Positions 17,674-25,838 of a DNA stretch of 56,872 nt are shown piece by piece; within the stretch, counting starts at the first letter, position 1; each line of letters begins with the position of its first letter. The notes under the pieces are model-generated. The model was given only the letters and a program-made list of their open reading frames with translations. It did no database searches and was not told where the DNA came from. Source of the stretch: Streptococcus sp. S784/96/1 (GTDB lineage Bacteria > Bacillota > Bacilli > Lactobacillales > Streptococcaceae); the NCBI RefSeq assembly GCF_902729355.1, contig NZ_CACVCC010000016.1, positions 1 to 56,872 on the forward strand, given 5' to 3'. A program made the translations under genes and the position numbers.

Positions 17674-18960
17674 CTAATCTCTCCTTCTTAATGCATCGTA
17701 ATCTAACACTAATTCACAAAACATCATATTAGCCCATGAAAACCACTCTCTCGAATAAAGACTAGGATTATCTACATGGAAACTTTCATGCATCACACCG
17801 GTTCCACCGTCACAAGTCACCATTAAATCCAATAAACGAGCTTTTTCGTCCTTATCATCTGTCGTCAATCCTTCAATAGCTAGAGCAATTGGCCAGATAT
17901 AGCGATAAAAGGTGTGGGTACTTCCACAACCAGAAGCATAAGTGCCTTCGTAATAATAAGGATTTTCCTTGCTCAAAATGGTTCGTCTCGTCGCCTGATA
18001 AATAGGATCTCGCTTATCACAATAGCCTAAATACGGTGCAGCTAATAGACTAGGAACATTGGGATCGTCCATGATAGATTGATTGCCTAAACCATCCACT
18101 TCATAAGCAAAGATGGTTTCTCCGTTAGCATTCTTCGTCAAACCATAAGTTTTGATACCTTGGTCAATTTCTTCACGTAAGATCCGTGCTTTCTCTGCTA
18201 ACGCCTCATAACCTTCTGGCTGTTGGACTGCGAGGATCTCTGATAAATACCGTAATACCACCACCGCAAACATATTGGACGGAATCAAATATGGATAAAC
18301 ACAGGCGTCATCACTTGGACGAAATCCTGACCAAGTCATTCCTGTGTAAGCACACGGATTCCCCTTGCCCTGATGAGGTAAGGTATCTTCTAGTCGTTCC
18401 GTATCACGCTCAAATTGATAAGGGGACTGCTCATGACGTTGCTCTAATCTCCAAGTATCGACAATCACATTTGCTGTCTGATAAAAGTCCTCTTGTAGAT
18501 GCGCTGTTTCCCCCGTCACTTTCCATAATAAATAAGCCAATTCTAAAGGATAGCAAAGCGAATCAACCTCATACTTTCTCTCCCAAATACGACCCGTCAT
18601 CGTCGTATGATCAGATTGGTGCCCACGGCCATTATCATCTTGGTTAAAAGCATTGGCATAGGGATCATGGCAAATAAAATCACATTGTCGCTTGACCAAA
18701 CCAACGATGGTTTGCCGTAATTGCTCATCATCACGTGCCAAGGAAAGGTAGGGTTTGATTTGTGCTGTTGAATCCCTCAACCACATGGCAGGAATATCAC
18801 CTGTCAGAACAAAACTAGTGCCATCTTCCAGAACCGTCACCGTATTATCCAAAGTGTCGGTAAAGCAAGTTTCAAAAATCTTCTGCCAACTTGGATGATC
18901 AGCAATTCTCTCACCAATCACCTGCAACCAATTCTTCATTTTTTCTTTGTTGTAACTCAT
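17674..18960 (-). CDS. GH125 exo-alpha-1,6-mannosidase
   Basis: A 428-residue (alpha/alpha)6-type enzyme matching family 125 in length and motifs: PAMWLRDSTAQ near residue 58, GMTWSGFRPSDD (Asp217/Asp218, near the expected general acid) and HESFHVDNP with the tryptophan-rich REWFSWANMMF end. Members remove alpha-1,6-linked mannose from N-glycan cores. No signal peptide. AAAGGAG lies before the ATG. It is the first gene of the left-going mannosidase operon, driven from the divergent region 18961-19305. Confidence 0.92.
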   Translation of the reverse strand: MSYNKEKMKNWLQVIGERIADHPSWQKIFETCFTDTLDNTVTVLEDGTSFVLTGDIPAMWLRDSTAQIKPYLSLARDDEQLRQTIVGLVKRQCDFICHDPYANAFNQDDNGRGHQSDHTTMTGRIWERKYEVDSLCYPLELAYLLWKVTGETAHLQEDFYQTANVIVDTWRLEQRHEQSPYQFERDTERLEDTLPHQGKGNPCAYTGMTWSGFRPSDDACVYPYLIPSNMFAVVVLRYLSEILAVQQPEGYEALAEKARILREEIDQGIKTYGLTKNANGETIFAYEVDGLGNQSIMDDPNVPSLLAAPYLGYCDKRDPIYQATRRTILSKENPYYYEGTYASGCGSTHTFYRYIWPIALAIEGLTTDDKDEKARLLDLMVTCDGGTGVMHESFHVDNPSLYSREWFSWANMMFCELVLDYDALRRRD

Positions 18961-19091
18961 GTTATTAGGTCTCCTTTAAGTCCTATTGCTTAGGCAAACT
19001 TTTTCATGCCAATAACAGTCCACATTAGCAGGCTCGTGCGCTTGCTGAGCTAACATCACTAATGTATCAACCTAGCTAACGCTAATCTGTC

Positions 19092-19120
19092 ATTATTAGT
19101 TTAGACAAGATCACTGACAA
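19092..19120 (-). promoter_or_regulatory. Promoter of GH125-GH38-ROK-GH20 operon
   Basis: On the minus strand, -35 TTGTCA (19115-19120), a 17-base spacer and -10 AATAAT (19092-19097) form a good sigma-A promoter. Each hexamer differs from consensus at one base. Confidence 0.6.
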
Positions 19121-19201
19121 TTCCCATACACAAATTAAATCCTTTCTTACACAAATATGTGATTTTCAGCGACAGCTATTTTTTTCCAAAAAAGCTTCTA
19201 C

Positions 19202-19207
19202 TATAAT
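19202..19207 (+). promoter_or_regulatory. Candidate -10 box for GH92-GH1 operon
   Basis: TATAAT lies 99 bases before the GH92 ATG. The -35 position reads only TTTTTT, so the promoter may need an activator such as the AraC-type regulator of the locus. Confidence 0.45.
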
Positions 19208-19305
19208 GAAACTAAGCGATTGTCTAGTCCGCAATGAGACGACCCTTTTAAACCGTTAGGCAATAAAGGGATTTTCTTGATAATCCTACAAACAAAGGAG
19301 ATCTT

Positions 19306-21429
19306 ATGACCACTACTTCTCAGATTGATACCCGATTGGGCACTTATAATTCTCATTCCTACTCTAACGGCAATTGCCTCCCTTTAACCGCTGTGCCGTG
19401 GGGAATGAATGCCTTCTGCCTACAAACGACCGATCAACAAGGCAACTGGTTTTTCAATCCCTATGAACCTATTTATCAAGGCATTCGACTGACACACCAG
19501 CCAAGTCCATGGTTGGGAGACTTTGCGACTTTTCTTATCACTCCTGTGACCGGTCCCCTAAGCCAATCAAGCCTGTTTCATCGTCAATCCAGCTACCAAT
19601 TAAACACGGCTAACTTCCGACCTGACTACCTCAAGGTGCATTCTACCCGTTACCAAGTTACTAGTGAACTTACCCCCACTTGTTATGGAGCTAGTTGCCG
19701 CTTTACTAGTGATACAGAGATGCCTGTGAGCCTTGTCTTGTTTGCACCAGATCAAGCGACTTATACCTATTGCAATGACAAGCACATTCACATTACTTTG
19801 CACAATGCGACAGAGACACAAGCTACGTACTTCAGCTTTTATATGGATTTACTCTTTTCCGAACCAATAAAAGACTGGTACTCATTACAGCAAGGACAAG
19901 TTGTTTCTAAGTGTTTGATAGATTGCCATGATGGACATATTCGCCTTAATTTTCACTGTTCTCAGCTCGAAATGACCTTAGCCACATCCTATATTAGTGC
20001 CGAGCAGTCTCTCTATCAGGCAAGACTTATCGGAGATTTTGACACGACACTTAGCCAAGCTAGTACCATTTGGGAACAGCACTTAAACCGCATTACTATT
20101 CACGACAAGGAGCCTTCTGAGCAGAAAGCTTTCTTTTACCATTGCCTTTACCGTACCCTACTTTATCCACAAACCTTCCATGAAATCACAGAGAATGGTG
20201 ACGTTCTTCATTTTGATACCAAATCTGGTCAGGTCAAACCGGGTAGATACTACACCAATAACGGCTACTGGGATACGTTTCGGACAACCTATCCTTTTTA
20301 CAGTCTCCTTTATCCAGACCAATACCAACATTTTTTAGAAGGTATTTTGAACCATTATCAAGATACAGGCTTTCTCCCCAAATGGTTGTCACCAGATGAA
20401 AGAGGAATTATGCCTGGAACTCTGGTAGATGGTGTCATTGCTGACGCTGCTAGCAAGGGTATCGGCAAACATCTCCTGCCTCAACTGCTACAAGCTATGG
20501 AAACCACTCGTCACACAGAAGACCAAACACGTCGCTACGGCAGACACGGTGCCAAAGATTACCAACAATTCGGTTATCTTCCAAATGACTATCATGAAAG
20601 TGTCAGCCACAGCTTAGATTATGCTTACAGTGATTGGTGTATCGGTCAAGTAGCTAAGGCTCTTGGACAAAATGAGCTGGCGCAAGCCTATGAAAGTTCT
20701 AGCTTATCCTACCGTCAACTGTTCGATCCTAATACTGGCTATATCCGCTCTAAAAATCGACAGGGACAATTTAGAAAGGAATTTTCACCTAAAGCTTGGG
20801 GCTGTGATTATGCAGAATGCTCTGCCATTCAGGCGACTTTAGGAGCCTTACACGATATTAACGGACTCATTGCGCTCATGGGTGGCAAACAAGCTTTTAC
20901 CGATTACTTAGATGACGTCCTAAGCTCTAAACCACTTTTTGACTGCCAAAACTATGGTTATGAAATCCATGAAATGAGCGAAATGGCACAAGCTAACTTT
21001 GGCCAATTAGCCATTTCCAATCAACCAAGTTTTCATATACCCTACCTATACCAATTCAGCCAAACACCTGAGCGAACAGCTCAACTAATTCAAACCATTC
21101 GACAAGAAGCCTTTCTCCCTAACTTCCAAGGCTTCCCAGGTGATGAAGACAACGGCAGTCTAGCAGCTTGGTACCTCTTTGCCTGTCTAGGATTCTATCC
21201 GGTTTGCCCAGGTAATGCCACTTATCAGCTTGGGCAACCAGCCTTTCGCCACCTTACTTTGCACTTGGAGCAGCATGACTTGCACATTTTACATGACAAG
21301 CTAGAGCCATCACCTGCCCAACTCCAAGTGGCATTGGATGGCAAAAGGATGACAGCACTCAACCACCACGACCTCATCACAGCTAAAGAGCTGATCTTTG
21401 TTACAACTCATGAAAAGGAAATCAGATGA
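19306..21429 (+). CDS. GH92 alpha-1,2-mannosidase
   Basis: A 707-residue family 92 enzyme. The N-terminal beta-sandwich is followed by an (alpha/alpha)6 domain with NNGYWDTFRTTYPFYSLL, DYHESVSHSLDYAYSDWC (around Glu431) and GDEDNGSLAAWYLFACLGFYPV (Asp613-Asp615), the usual calcium and catalytic-site signatures of the family. No signal peptide, unlike many Bacteroides relatives, so cytoplasmic action is expected. AAAGGAG precedes the ATG. The stop overlaps the GH1 start (ATGA). Together with GH38 and GH125 it covers alpha-1,2, alpha-1,3 and alpha-1,6 mannose linkages. Confidence 0.92.
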   Translation: MTTTSQIDTRLGTYNSHSYSNGNCLPLTAVPWGMNAFCLQTTDQQGNWFFNPYEPIYQGIRLTHQPSPWLGDFATFLITPVTGPLSQSSLFHRQSSYQLNTANFRPDYLKVHSTRYQVTSELTPTCYGASCRFTSDTEMPVSLVLFAPDQATYTYCNDKHIHITLHNATETQATYFSFYMDLLFSEPIKDWYSLQQGQVVSKCLIDCHDGHIRLNFHCSQLEMTLATSYISAEQSLYQARLIGDFDTTLSQASTIWEQHLNRITIHDKEPSEQKAFFYHCLYRTLLYPQTFHEITENGDVLHFDTKSGQVKPGRYYTNNGYWDTFRTTYPFYSLLYPDQYQHFLEGILNHYQDTGFLPKWLSPDERGIMPGTLVDGVIADAASKGIGKHLLPQLLQAMETTRHTEDQTRRYGRHGAKDYQQFGYLPNDYHESVSHSLDYAYSDWCIGQVAKALGQNELAQAYESSSLSYRQLFDPNTGYIRSKNRQGQFRKEFSPKAWGCDYAECSAIQATLGALHDINGLIALMGGKQAFTDYLDDVLSSKPLFDCQNYGYEIHEMSEMAQANFGQLAISNQPSFHIPYLYQFSQTPERTAQLIQTIRQEAFLPNFQGFPGDEDNGSLAAWYLFACLGFYPVCPGNATYQLGQPAFRHLTLHLEQHDLHILHDKLEPSPAQLQVALDGKRMTALNHHDLITAKELIFVTTHEKEIR

Positions 21430-22826
21430 CACATTACACCTTTCCAAAACACTTTTTCTGGGGGAGCGCAACTAGTGGTCCTCAGAGCGAAGGCCGTTTC
21501 CCAGACGATGGAAAAGGCGATAACACCTGGGACTACTGGTTCCAACAAGAACCCCATCGTTTCCATAATGGGATTGGACCAGACAAGACCTCTCAACTTT
21601 ACAAGCACTTCCGAGAAGATATCCAACTCTTGAAAGCCACTGGGCATAACTCCTTTAGAACATCAATCCAATGGAGCAGACTATTCCCAAAAGGTACTGG
21701 TGAGGTTAATCCTGATGCAGTTGCCTTTTACAATAACTACATCGATGAGCTCCTTGCCAATAATATCGAACCTTTCATCAACCTTTACCACTTTGATTTA
21801 CCCATGGCGCTGCAAGAAAAGGGAGGCTGGTTAAACCGTGACGCTGTTTTAGCCTTCGAGCATTATGCTAAAACCTGTTTTGAGCTGTTCGGTGACCGCG
21901 TACGCTACTGGTTTACTCAAAATGAACCCATTGTCCCTGTCGAATACGGTTACCTTTACCAAGGGCATTACCCTTGTGAAGTCAATTTGAATCACGCTAT
22001 TCAAGTTGGTTTTCATTCCGCTCTAGCTAGCAGCCTAGCCATAAAAGCCTACCGCGAAGGAAAGCACGACGGACAAATCGGTATCATCCTCAACCTGACA
22101 CCTAGCTACCCTAGAGACCCTTCCAATCCTAAGGACGTCAAAGCAGCTCAGATTGCGGATGCTTTTTTCAATCGTTCTTTCCTTGATGTCTCTGTCAAAG
22201 GACACTTTCCAAAAGACCTTGTTGAGATTATCAAAGCCTTAAACATGATTCCTGATTACCAGCCAAAAGATTTAGCGATTATCCAGCAGCATACCGTTGA
22301 CCTCTTAGGCATCAATTACTACCAGCCACGACGAATCAAAGCTAAGGAAACCCCATTACCTACCAATCCACATATCCCTATGCCAGATGATTATTTTGAT
22401 TACTATGATATGCCAAACAAAAAAATAAACCCCTATCGGGGTTGGGAAATCTATGAAAAAGGCATCTATGACATTCTCATCAATCTCCGTGATCACTATG
22501 GCAATATCCCTTGTTTTATTGCGGAAAACGGTATGGGAGTTGAAAACGAAAATCGTTATCGTAACGAAGCAGGCTATATCAATGACCAATACCGCATCGA
22601 TTTTTACAAAGACCACCTGCGCTACGTTCATCAGGCCATTACAGAAGGGGCTAATTGCCTCGGCTACCATGTTTGGGCCGGGCTTGATTGCTGGTCATGG
22701 CTCAATAGCTACAAAAACCGATACGGCCTTATAGAAGTAGATTTGAGCCAAAATGCCCAACGCCGCATGAAACAATCCGGCCTCTTCTTTAAACAGCTCT
22801 CCACACAAAACGGCTTTTCAGATTAA
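21426..22826 (+). CDS. GH1 beta-glucosidase / 6-phospho-beta-glycosidase
   Basis: A 466-residue single-domain GH1 enzyme. The acid/base Glu167 is in WFTQNEP and the nucleophile Glu367 in FIAENGMG. The loop WSWLNSYKNRYGLIEVD carries the Ser/Lys/Tyr pattern that in GH1 phospho-glycosidases contacts a 6-phosphate, so a 6-phospho-beta-glucosidase is plausible. However, no PTS gene is linked, and a beta-glycosidase acting on glycan fragments is the alternative. ATGA overlap with GH92 gives translational coupling. It is followed by a bidirectional terminator. Confidence 0.85.
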   Translation: MTHYTFPKHFFWGSATSGPQSEGRFPDDGKGDNTWDYWFQQEPHRFHNGIGPDKTSQLYKHFREDIQLLKATGHNSFRTSIQWSRLFPKGTGEVNPDAVAFYNNYIDELLANNIEPFINLYHFDLPMALQEKGGWLNRDAVLAFEHYAKTCFELFGDRVRYWFTQNEPIVPVEYGYLYQGHYPCEVNLNHAIQVGFHSALASSLAIKAYREGKHDGQIGIILNLTPSYPRDPSNPKDVKAAQIADAFFNRSFLDVSVKGHFPKDLVEIIKALNMIPDYQPKDLAIIQQHTVDLLGINYYQPRRIKAKETPLPTNPHIPMPDDYFDYYDMPNKKINPYRGWEIYEKGIYDILINLRDHYGNIPCFIAENGMGVENENRYRNEAGYINDQYRIDFYKDHLRYVHQAITEGANCLGYHVWAGLDCWSWLNSYKNRYGLIEVDLSQNAQRRMKQSGLFFKQLSTQNGFSD

Positions 22827-22872
22827 TTGAGCACCCTCCGACTCACTAAACTCTGTAATAAACTACAACATA

Positions 22873-22910
22873 AAAAACGGTCATCTCCAAACTCTGAAAT
22901 GTCCGTTTTT
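22873..22910. terminator. Bidirectional rho-independent terminator
   Basis: Arms 22873-22884 (AAAAACGGTCAT) and 22899-22910 (ATGTCCGTTTTT) pair with one mismatch and end in T-runs on both strands. It separates the plus-strand GH92-GH1 operon from the convergent dnaD-like gene. Confidence 0.8.
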
Positions 22911-23027
22911 ATACTTTAGTATGTTTTACTTTAAGAGTAAATTCTATTAAAATTATACTATTTCTCATACTAAGTTCCGCTTTCTAGAGACATAGAACCT
23001 ACTTTAAGAAATACCGTATGGTATTCT

Positions 23028-23711
23028 CTAATCACTCCATATACTCATTGCTGACAGAAAATCATCTGAAACAGTAATATTTTCGGGACTAATACGTTCC
23101 CTCTCTAAACGTCGCTCTTCTACTTGACGTAACGTTCTAATCCCCTCTTTGCGCCAATTTCGCAAAATGGCTTGAATATACTTCCAATTTGTCTTATTAT
23201 TAAAAACAGCTTCGCGGAGAGCTTCGCGAATAAGTTCCGGGTCTGTATTGTCTTCATAAACCAATTTTTGAACATCTTCCAAAATCATAGGATTGAGCAT
23301 CCCCATAGCTTGCTCTAAATCATCTGTTAAACGTTTAATCGCTTCACCTTGACCAATATATTGGACTGTTTTTTCATCCTTCTTTGCCATGCTCAAAATG
23401 TTATCCAGTTTCGCCAGAGCCGGACTAGCATCAAAAATGACTTCCACCTCACCTGCCAATTCTATCGTTTTAACATCAAGGACCCCTTCTCTTTCTAAAT
23501 TAGAAATCAAACGGTTGATTTCAGTCACTGTTTTGCCCAAAGCATTCGCAATTTGACTTGGAGCAATTTCTTCTAACTTTGTCGTGTTTTGCATATAGAA
23601 AAATTGCCAAACTAAAAATTCATCCGTATTTGAAAATAATTCTTTAATATGAAAAAGCAGAGCTGATGGTAAGACAAGATTACCCAAATGAAAATTTTCT
23701 AAATAACTCAT
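23028..23711 (-). CDS. dnaD: DnaD-domain replication protein
   Basis: A 227-residue protein. The N-terminal winged-helix part (about 5-95) includes PSQIANALGKTVTEINRLISNLEREG. The C-terminal DnaD domain (about 125-205) has the NWKYIQAILRNWRKEGI motif of the DnaB/DnaD primosome-loading family. It probably helps load the replicative helicase at restart forks. The ATG at 23711 is taken; an in-frame TTG lies six bases upstream. Neither has a visible Shine-Dalgarno, and a strong hairpin sits 14 bases upstream. It lies downstream of metA on the same strand. Confidence 0.85.
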   Translation of the reverse strand: MSYLENFHLGNLVLPSALLFHIKELFSNTDEFLVWQFFYMQNTTKLEEIAPSQIANALGKTVTEINRLISNLEREGVLDVKTIELAGEVEVIFDASPALAKLDNILSMAKKDEKTVQYIGQGEAIKRLTDDLEQAMGMLNPMILEDVQKLVYEDNTDPELIREALREAVFNNKTNWKYIQAILRNWRKEGIRTLRQVEERRLERERISPENITVSDDFLSAMSIWSD

Positions 23712-23724
23712 ATTCAAGGTTATA

Positions 23725-23760
23725 GAGAAGAGTAGCGGATATCATAGATATCCTCTTCTC
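23725..23760. other. Strong hairpin just upstream of the dnaD start
   Basis: Arms 23725-23743 and 23747-23760 pair (GAGAAGAG with CTTCTC, GGATATC with GATATCC) with a small bulge and a three-base loop. There is no T-run on the minus strand, so it is not an ordinary terminator. It may shape translation or processing of the dnaD message. Confidence 0.55.
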
Positions 23761-23819
23761 AAATCCAATTCAACAAAAAACTGGACAATCCTTTCTATTT
23801 TTTAACTCATACCACCCTA

Positions 23820-24752
23820 TTACTCTACTGAATCAGATAATTCTTCCAAACGATAGGGGGTCTCTTGATAAACAGCATAATTAATCCAGTTACTAAAGAA
23901 GGTAGAAGCTGCTAAATTCCAACGCATAACGGGGGCTTTTTCAGGATTATTTTCCGGAAAATAATTATCAGGAATACTTATATCTTTTCCTGCTAGCAGA
24001 TCACGGTTATATTCTTTAGCAAGGGTATCACGGTCATATTCTAAATGACCAAAACTATAGACGTTGCGCATATCCTTACTCGCAAGAAGAGATAAACCAA
24101 CGCTGTCACTTTTCGATAAAATATCTAACTCTTTAATCTGACTAATATCCTCTTCCAATACTTCAGTATAGCGAGAATGTGGAGCTAAAAAAGTATCATC
24201 AAATCCTCTCATCAAAGGACTTGTTTTAGCAACGACATCTTGGCTAAAAACTCCTGATAGTTTACCATCTTTACGCAACCATTTTTCAATTCCATATTGA
24301 AAATAGAGCCCCGCCTGTGCTCCCCAACATAAATGAAGTGTTGAGTAAACATGCGAGTCTTTCCATTGAAAAATTTGACTTAACTCTGTCCAATAATCAA
24401 CCTCTTCAAACGGAAGCGTCTCTACAGGAGCACCCGTAATAATGAAACCATCATAATATTTCTCTTTGATATCATCAAATGTCTTATAAAAAGTCTCTAA
24501 ATGAATAGCCTTAGTATTTTTAGATTCATGACTCTTCATATGAATAAAATCAACATTAAGTTGCAAAGGAGTATTGGATAAATGGCGGAGCAACTGCGTT
24601 TCTGTCGCTTCTTTAGTCGGCATAAGATTCAAAATTAAGACTTCCATCGGACGAATATCTTGATGAATCGCCCGCTTATCATCCATAATGAAAATATTTT
24701 CTGCACGTAAAATATCTACCGCAGGTAATTTTTTATCAAGAGTAATTGGCAT
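23820..24752 (-). CDS. metA: Homoserine O-acetyltransferase, MetA family
   Basis: A 310-residue MetA-type acyltransferase of methionine synthesis. From the ATG at 24752 ([11 protein letters not shown]) the catalytic cysteine in [10 protein letters not shown] is residue 142, as in E. coli MetA. The acyl-donor residue in [10 protein letters not shown] is Glu111. In this family Glu111 marks acetyl-CoA users and Gly111 succinyl-CoA users, so O-acetylhomoserine is the likely product. The histidine of the triad is in APHSRYTE. An upstream in-frame GTG (24779) would add nine residues; neither start has a clear Shine-Dalgarno. It lies between apt and dnaD, all on the minus strand. Confidence 0.88.
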   Translation of the reverse strand: MPITLDKKLPAVDILRAENIFIMDDKRAIHQDIRPMEVLILNLMPTKEATETQLLRHLSNTPLQLNVDFIHMKSHESKNTKAIHLETFYKTFDDIKEKYYDGFIITGAPVETLPFEEVDYWTELSQIFQWKDSHVYSTLHLCWGAQAGLYFQYGIEKWLRKDGKLSGVFSQDVVAKTSPLMRGFDDTFLAPHSRYTEVLEEDISQIKELDILSKSDSVGLSLLASKDMRNVYSFGHLEYDRDTLAKEYNRDLLAGKDISIPDNYFPENNPEKAPVMRWNLAASTFFSNWINYAVYQETPYRLEELSDSVE

Positions 24753-24969
24753 TTCAAAAAACTGAGAGCATGTATTCACCTATCAAATCATTAATTCAAT
24801 AGAAATCATCATACTAAATAATAAAACTCTCCCTTTCTAAATCATTCATAATATCATTATAGAAGATGACACTATAGGTTTCAAATATAAATTTATTTGA
24901 TAAATCCATAGTTTAAAACTATAGCAATGATAAAAACAATCAATAACCTAGAATACCAATTTAAGAAAT

Positions 24970-25005
24970 AACTTCACCATCTGTTCCACAAAAGATGATG
25001 AAGTT
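24970..25005. terminator. Terminator-like hairpin downstream of apt
   Basis: Arms 24970-24982 (AACTTCACCATCT) and 24993-25005 (AGATGATGAAGTT) pair with one G-T-type mismatch around a 10-base loop. The T-run is clear only on the plus strand, so leftward efficiency for apt is uncertain. Confidence 0.5.
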
Positions 25006-25035
25006 TTTGAGATAAATAAATTAATAAAAACTAAT

Positions 25036-25554
25036 TTAACCAGGGAAATTCATCAATACTTTGACATCATAGTCACCAATCGCTTCACGACCATTTAAAC
25101 CATCAAGTTCAATAATAAAAGCACAGCCCGCCACTACACCACCAAGTTTTTCAATCAATTCGATAGTCGCTTTGACAGTCCCTCCTGTAGCCAAAAGGTC
25201 ATCAACGATAAGAACACGTTGTCCTGGCTTAATAGCATCTGAATGCATGGTTAAAGTATCGACACCATACTCCTTTTCATAGTCGGCAGAGACTACTTCA
25301 CGTGGTAATTTACCAGGTTTACGAACTGGTGCAAAACCAATTCCAAGCTCTACTGCAACAGGACATCCAATGATAAAACCACGAGCCTCTGGACCCACAA
25401 TCATATCAATATCGTGATCACAAGCATATTGTGCAATTTCACGAACAGCATAACTATAAGCCTTTCCATCAGCCATAAGTGGCGAAATATCACGGAAGGT
25501 AATACCTTCTTTAGGATAATTTTTGATACTTGCAATATATTGTGTTAAATCCAT
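25036..25554 (-). CDS. apt: Adenine phosphoribosyltransferase
   Basis: A 172-residue cytoplasmic enzyme making AMP from adenine and PRPP. The PRPP loop [16 protein letters not shown] and the [10 protein letters not shown] motif are intact and the length is that of the family. The start MDLTQYIAS at 25554 matches the conserved N-terminus. An in-frame GTG at 25599 would add 15 residues including a hairpin-coding stretch and is rejected. Between the best Shine-Dalgarno (AGAAAGGA) and the ATG lies a perfect 6-bp hairpin whose folding would restore normal spacing. Confidence 0.93.
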   Translation of the reverse strand: MDLTQYIASIKNYPKEGITFRDISPLMADGKAYSYAVREIAQYACDHDIDMIVGPEARGFIIGCPVAVELGIGFAPVRKPGKLPREVVSADYEKEYGVDTLTMHSDAIKPGQRVLIVDDLLATGGTVKATIELIEKLGGVVAGCAFIIELDGLNGREAIGDYDVKVLMNFPG

Positions 25555-25562
25555 AATTCTTT

Positions 25563-25579
25563 TAGCGAAAAACTCGCTA
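25563..25579 (-). promoter_or_regulatory. Hairpin between Shine-Dalgarno and apt start
   Basis: On the minus strand, AGAAAGGA is followed by TAGCGA-GTTTT-TCGCTA, a perfect 6-bp stem, then AAAGAATT and the ATG. Unfolded spacing is about 25 bases; folded it is 8. This predicts hairpin-assisted initiation. Confidence 0.55.
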
Positions 25580-25621
25580 TCCTTTCTCAAAGGGAGCACT
25601 CCCCAAAATGTTTTACACTAT

Positions 25622-25660
25622 ATTATATCAAAAAAAGAACGACTGGTCTAATGCCAGTCG
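25622..25660 (-). terminator. Terminator of ileS, with an apt -10 box just beyond
   Basis: On the minus strand, CGACTGG (25654-25660) and CCAGTCG (25640-25646) form a 7-bp stem with a 7-base loop, followed by TTCTTTTTTT. It closes the ileS transcript 180 bases after its stop. A TATAAT at 25622-25627 immediately follows and probably serves apt. Confidence 0.8.
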
Positions 25661-25838
25661 CTTAATGACTCAATTTGCATACGAGAAAAATTTCCCTGTA
25701 ATATAGTTTCCTGTAAGGAGAACTTAAAAATTAAGCTCAAAATTTGACATCCATATCAGACAGTCTCCCTAATATCTGGTAACTGGAAAATTATCAAACT
25801 GATAGTATCCAAAAATTCCCCTAACCTAGTCACTATTT

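Larger units (their letters stand above)
18961..19305. promoter_or_regulatory. Divergent control region between mannosidase operons
   Basis: This 345-base gene-free region separates the left-going GH125 operon from the right-going GH92-GH1 operon. It holds a leftward promoter (19092-19120) and a rightward -10 (19202-19207). The leftward leader is about 120 bases long. No canonical cre was found. A binding site for the YesN-like regulator would be expected here but is not recognisable. Confidence 0.6.

Noticed and set aside
24753..24779. GTG start adding nine residues to MetA
   Set aside because: Family alignment of the catalytic Cys as residue 142 supports the internal ATG, although neither has a clear Shine-Dalgarno.
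25555..25599. GTG start adding 15 residues to Apt
   Set aside because: The extension encodes the hairpin and is not part of the conserved protein.
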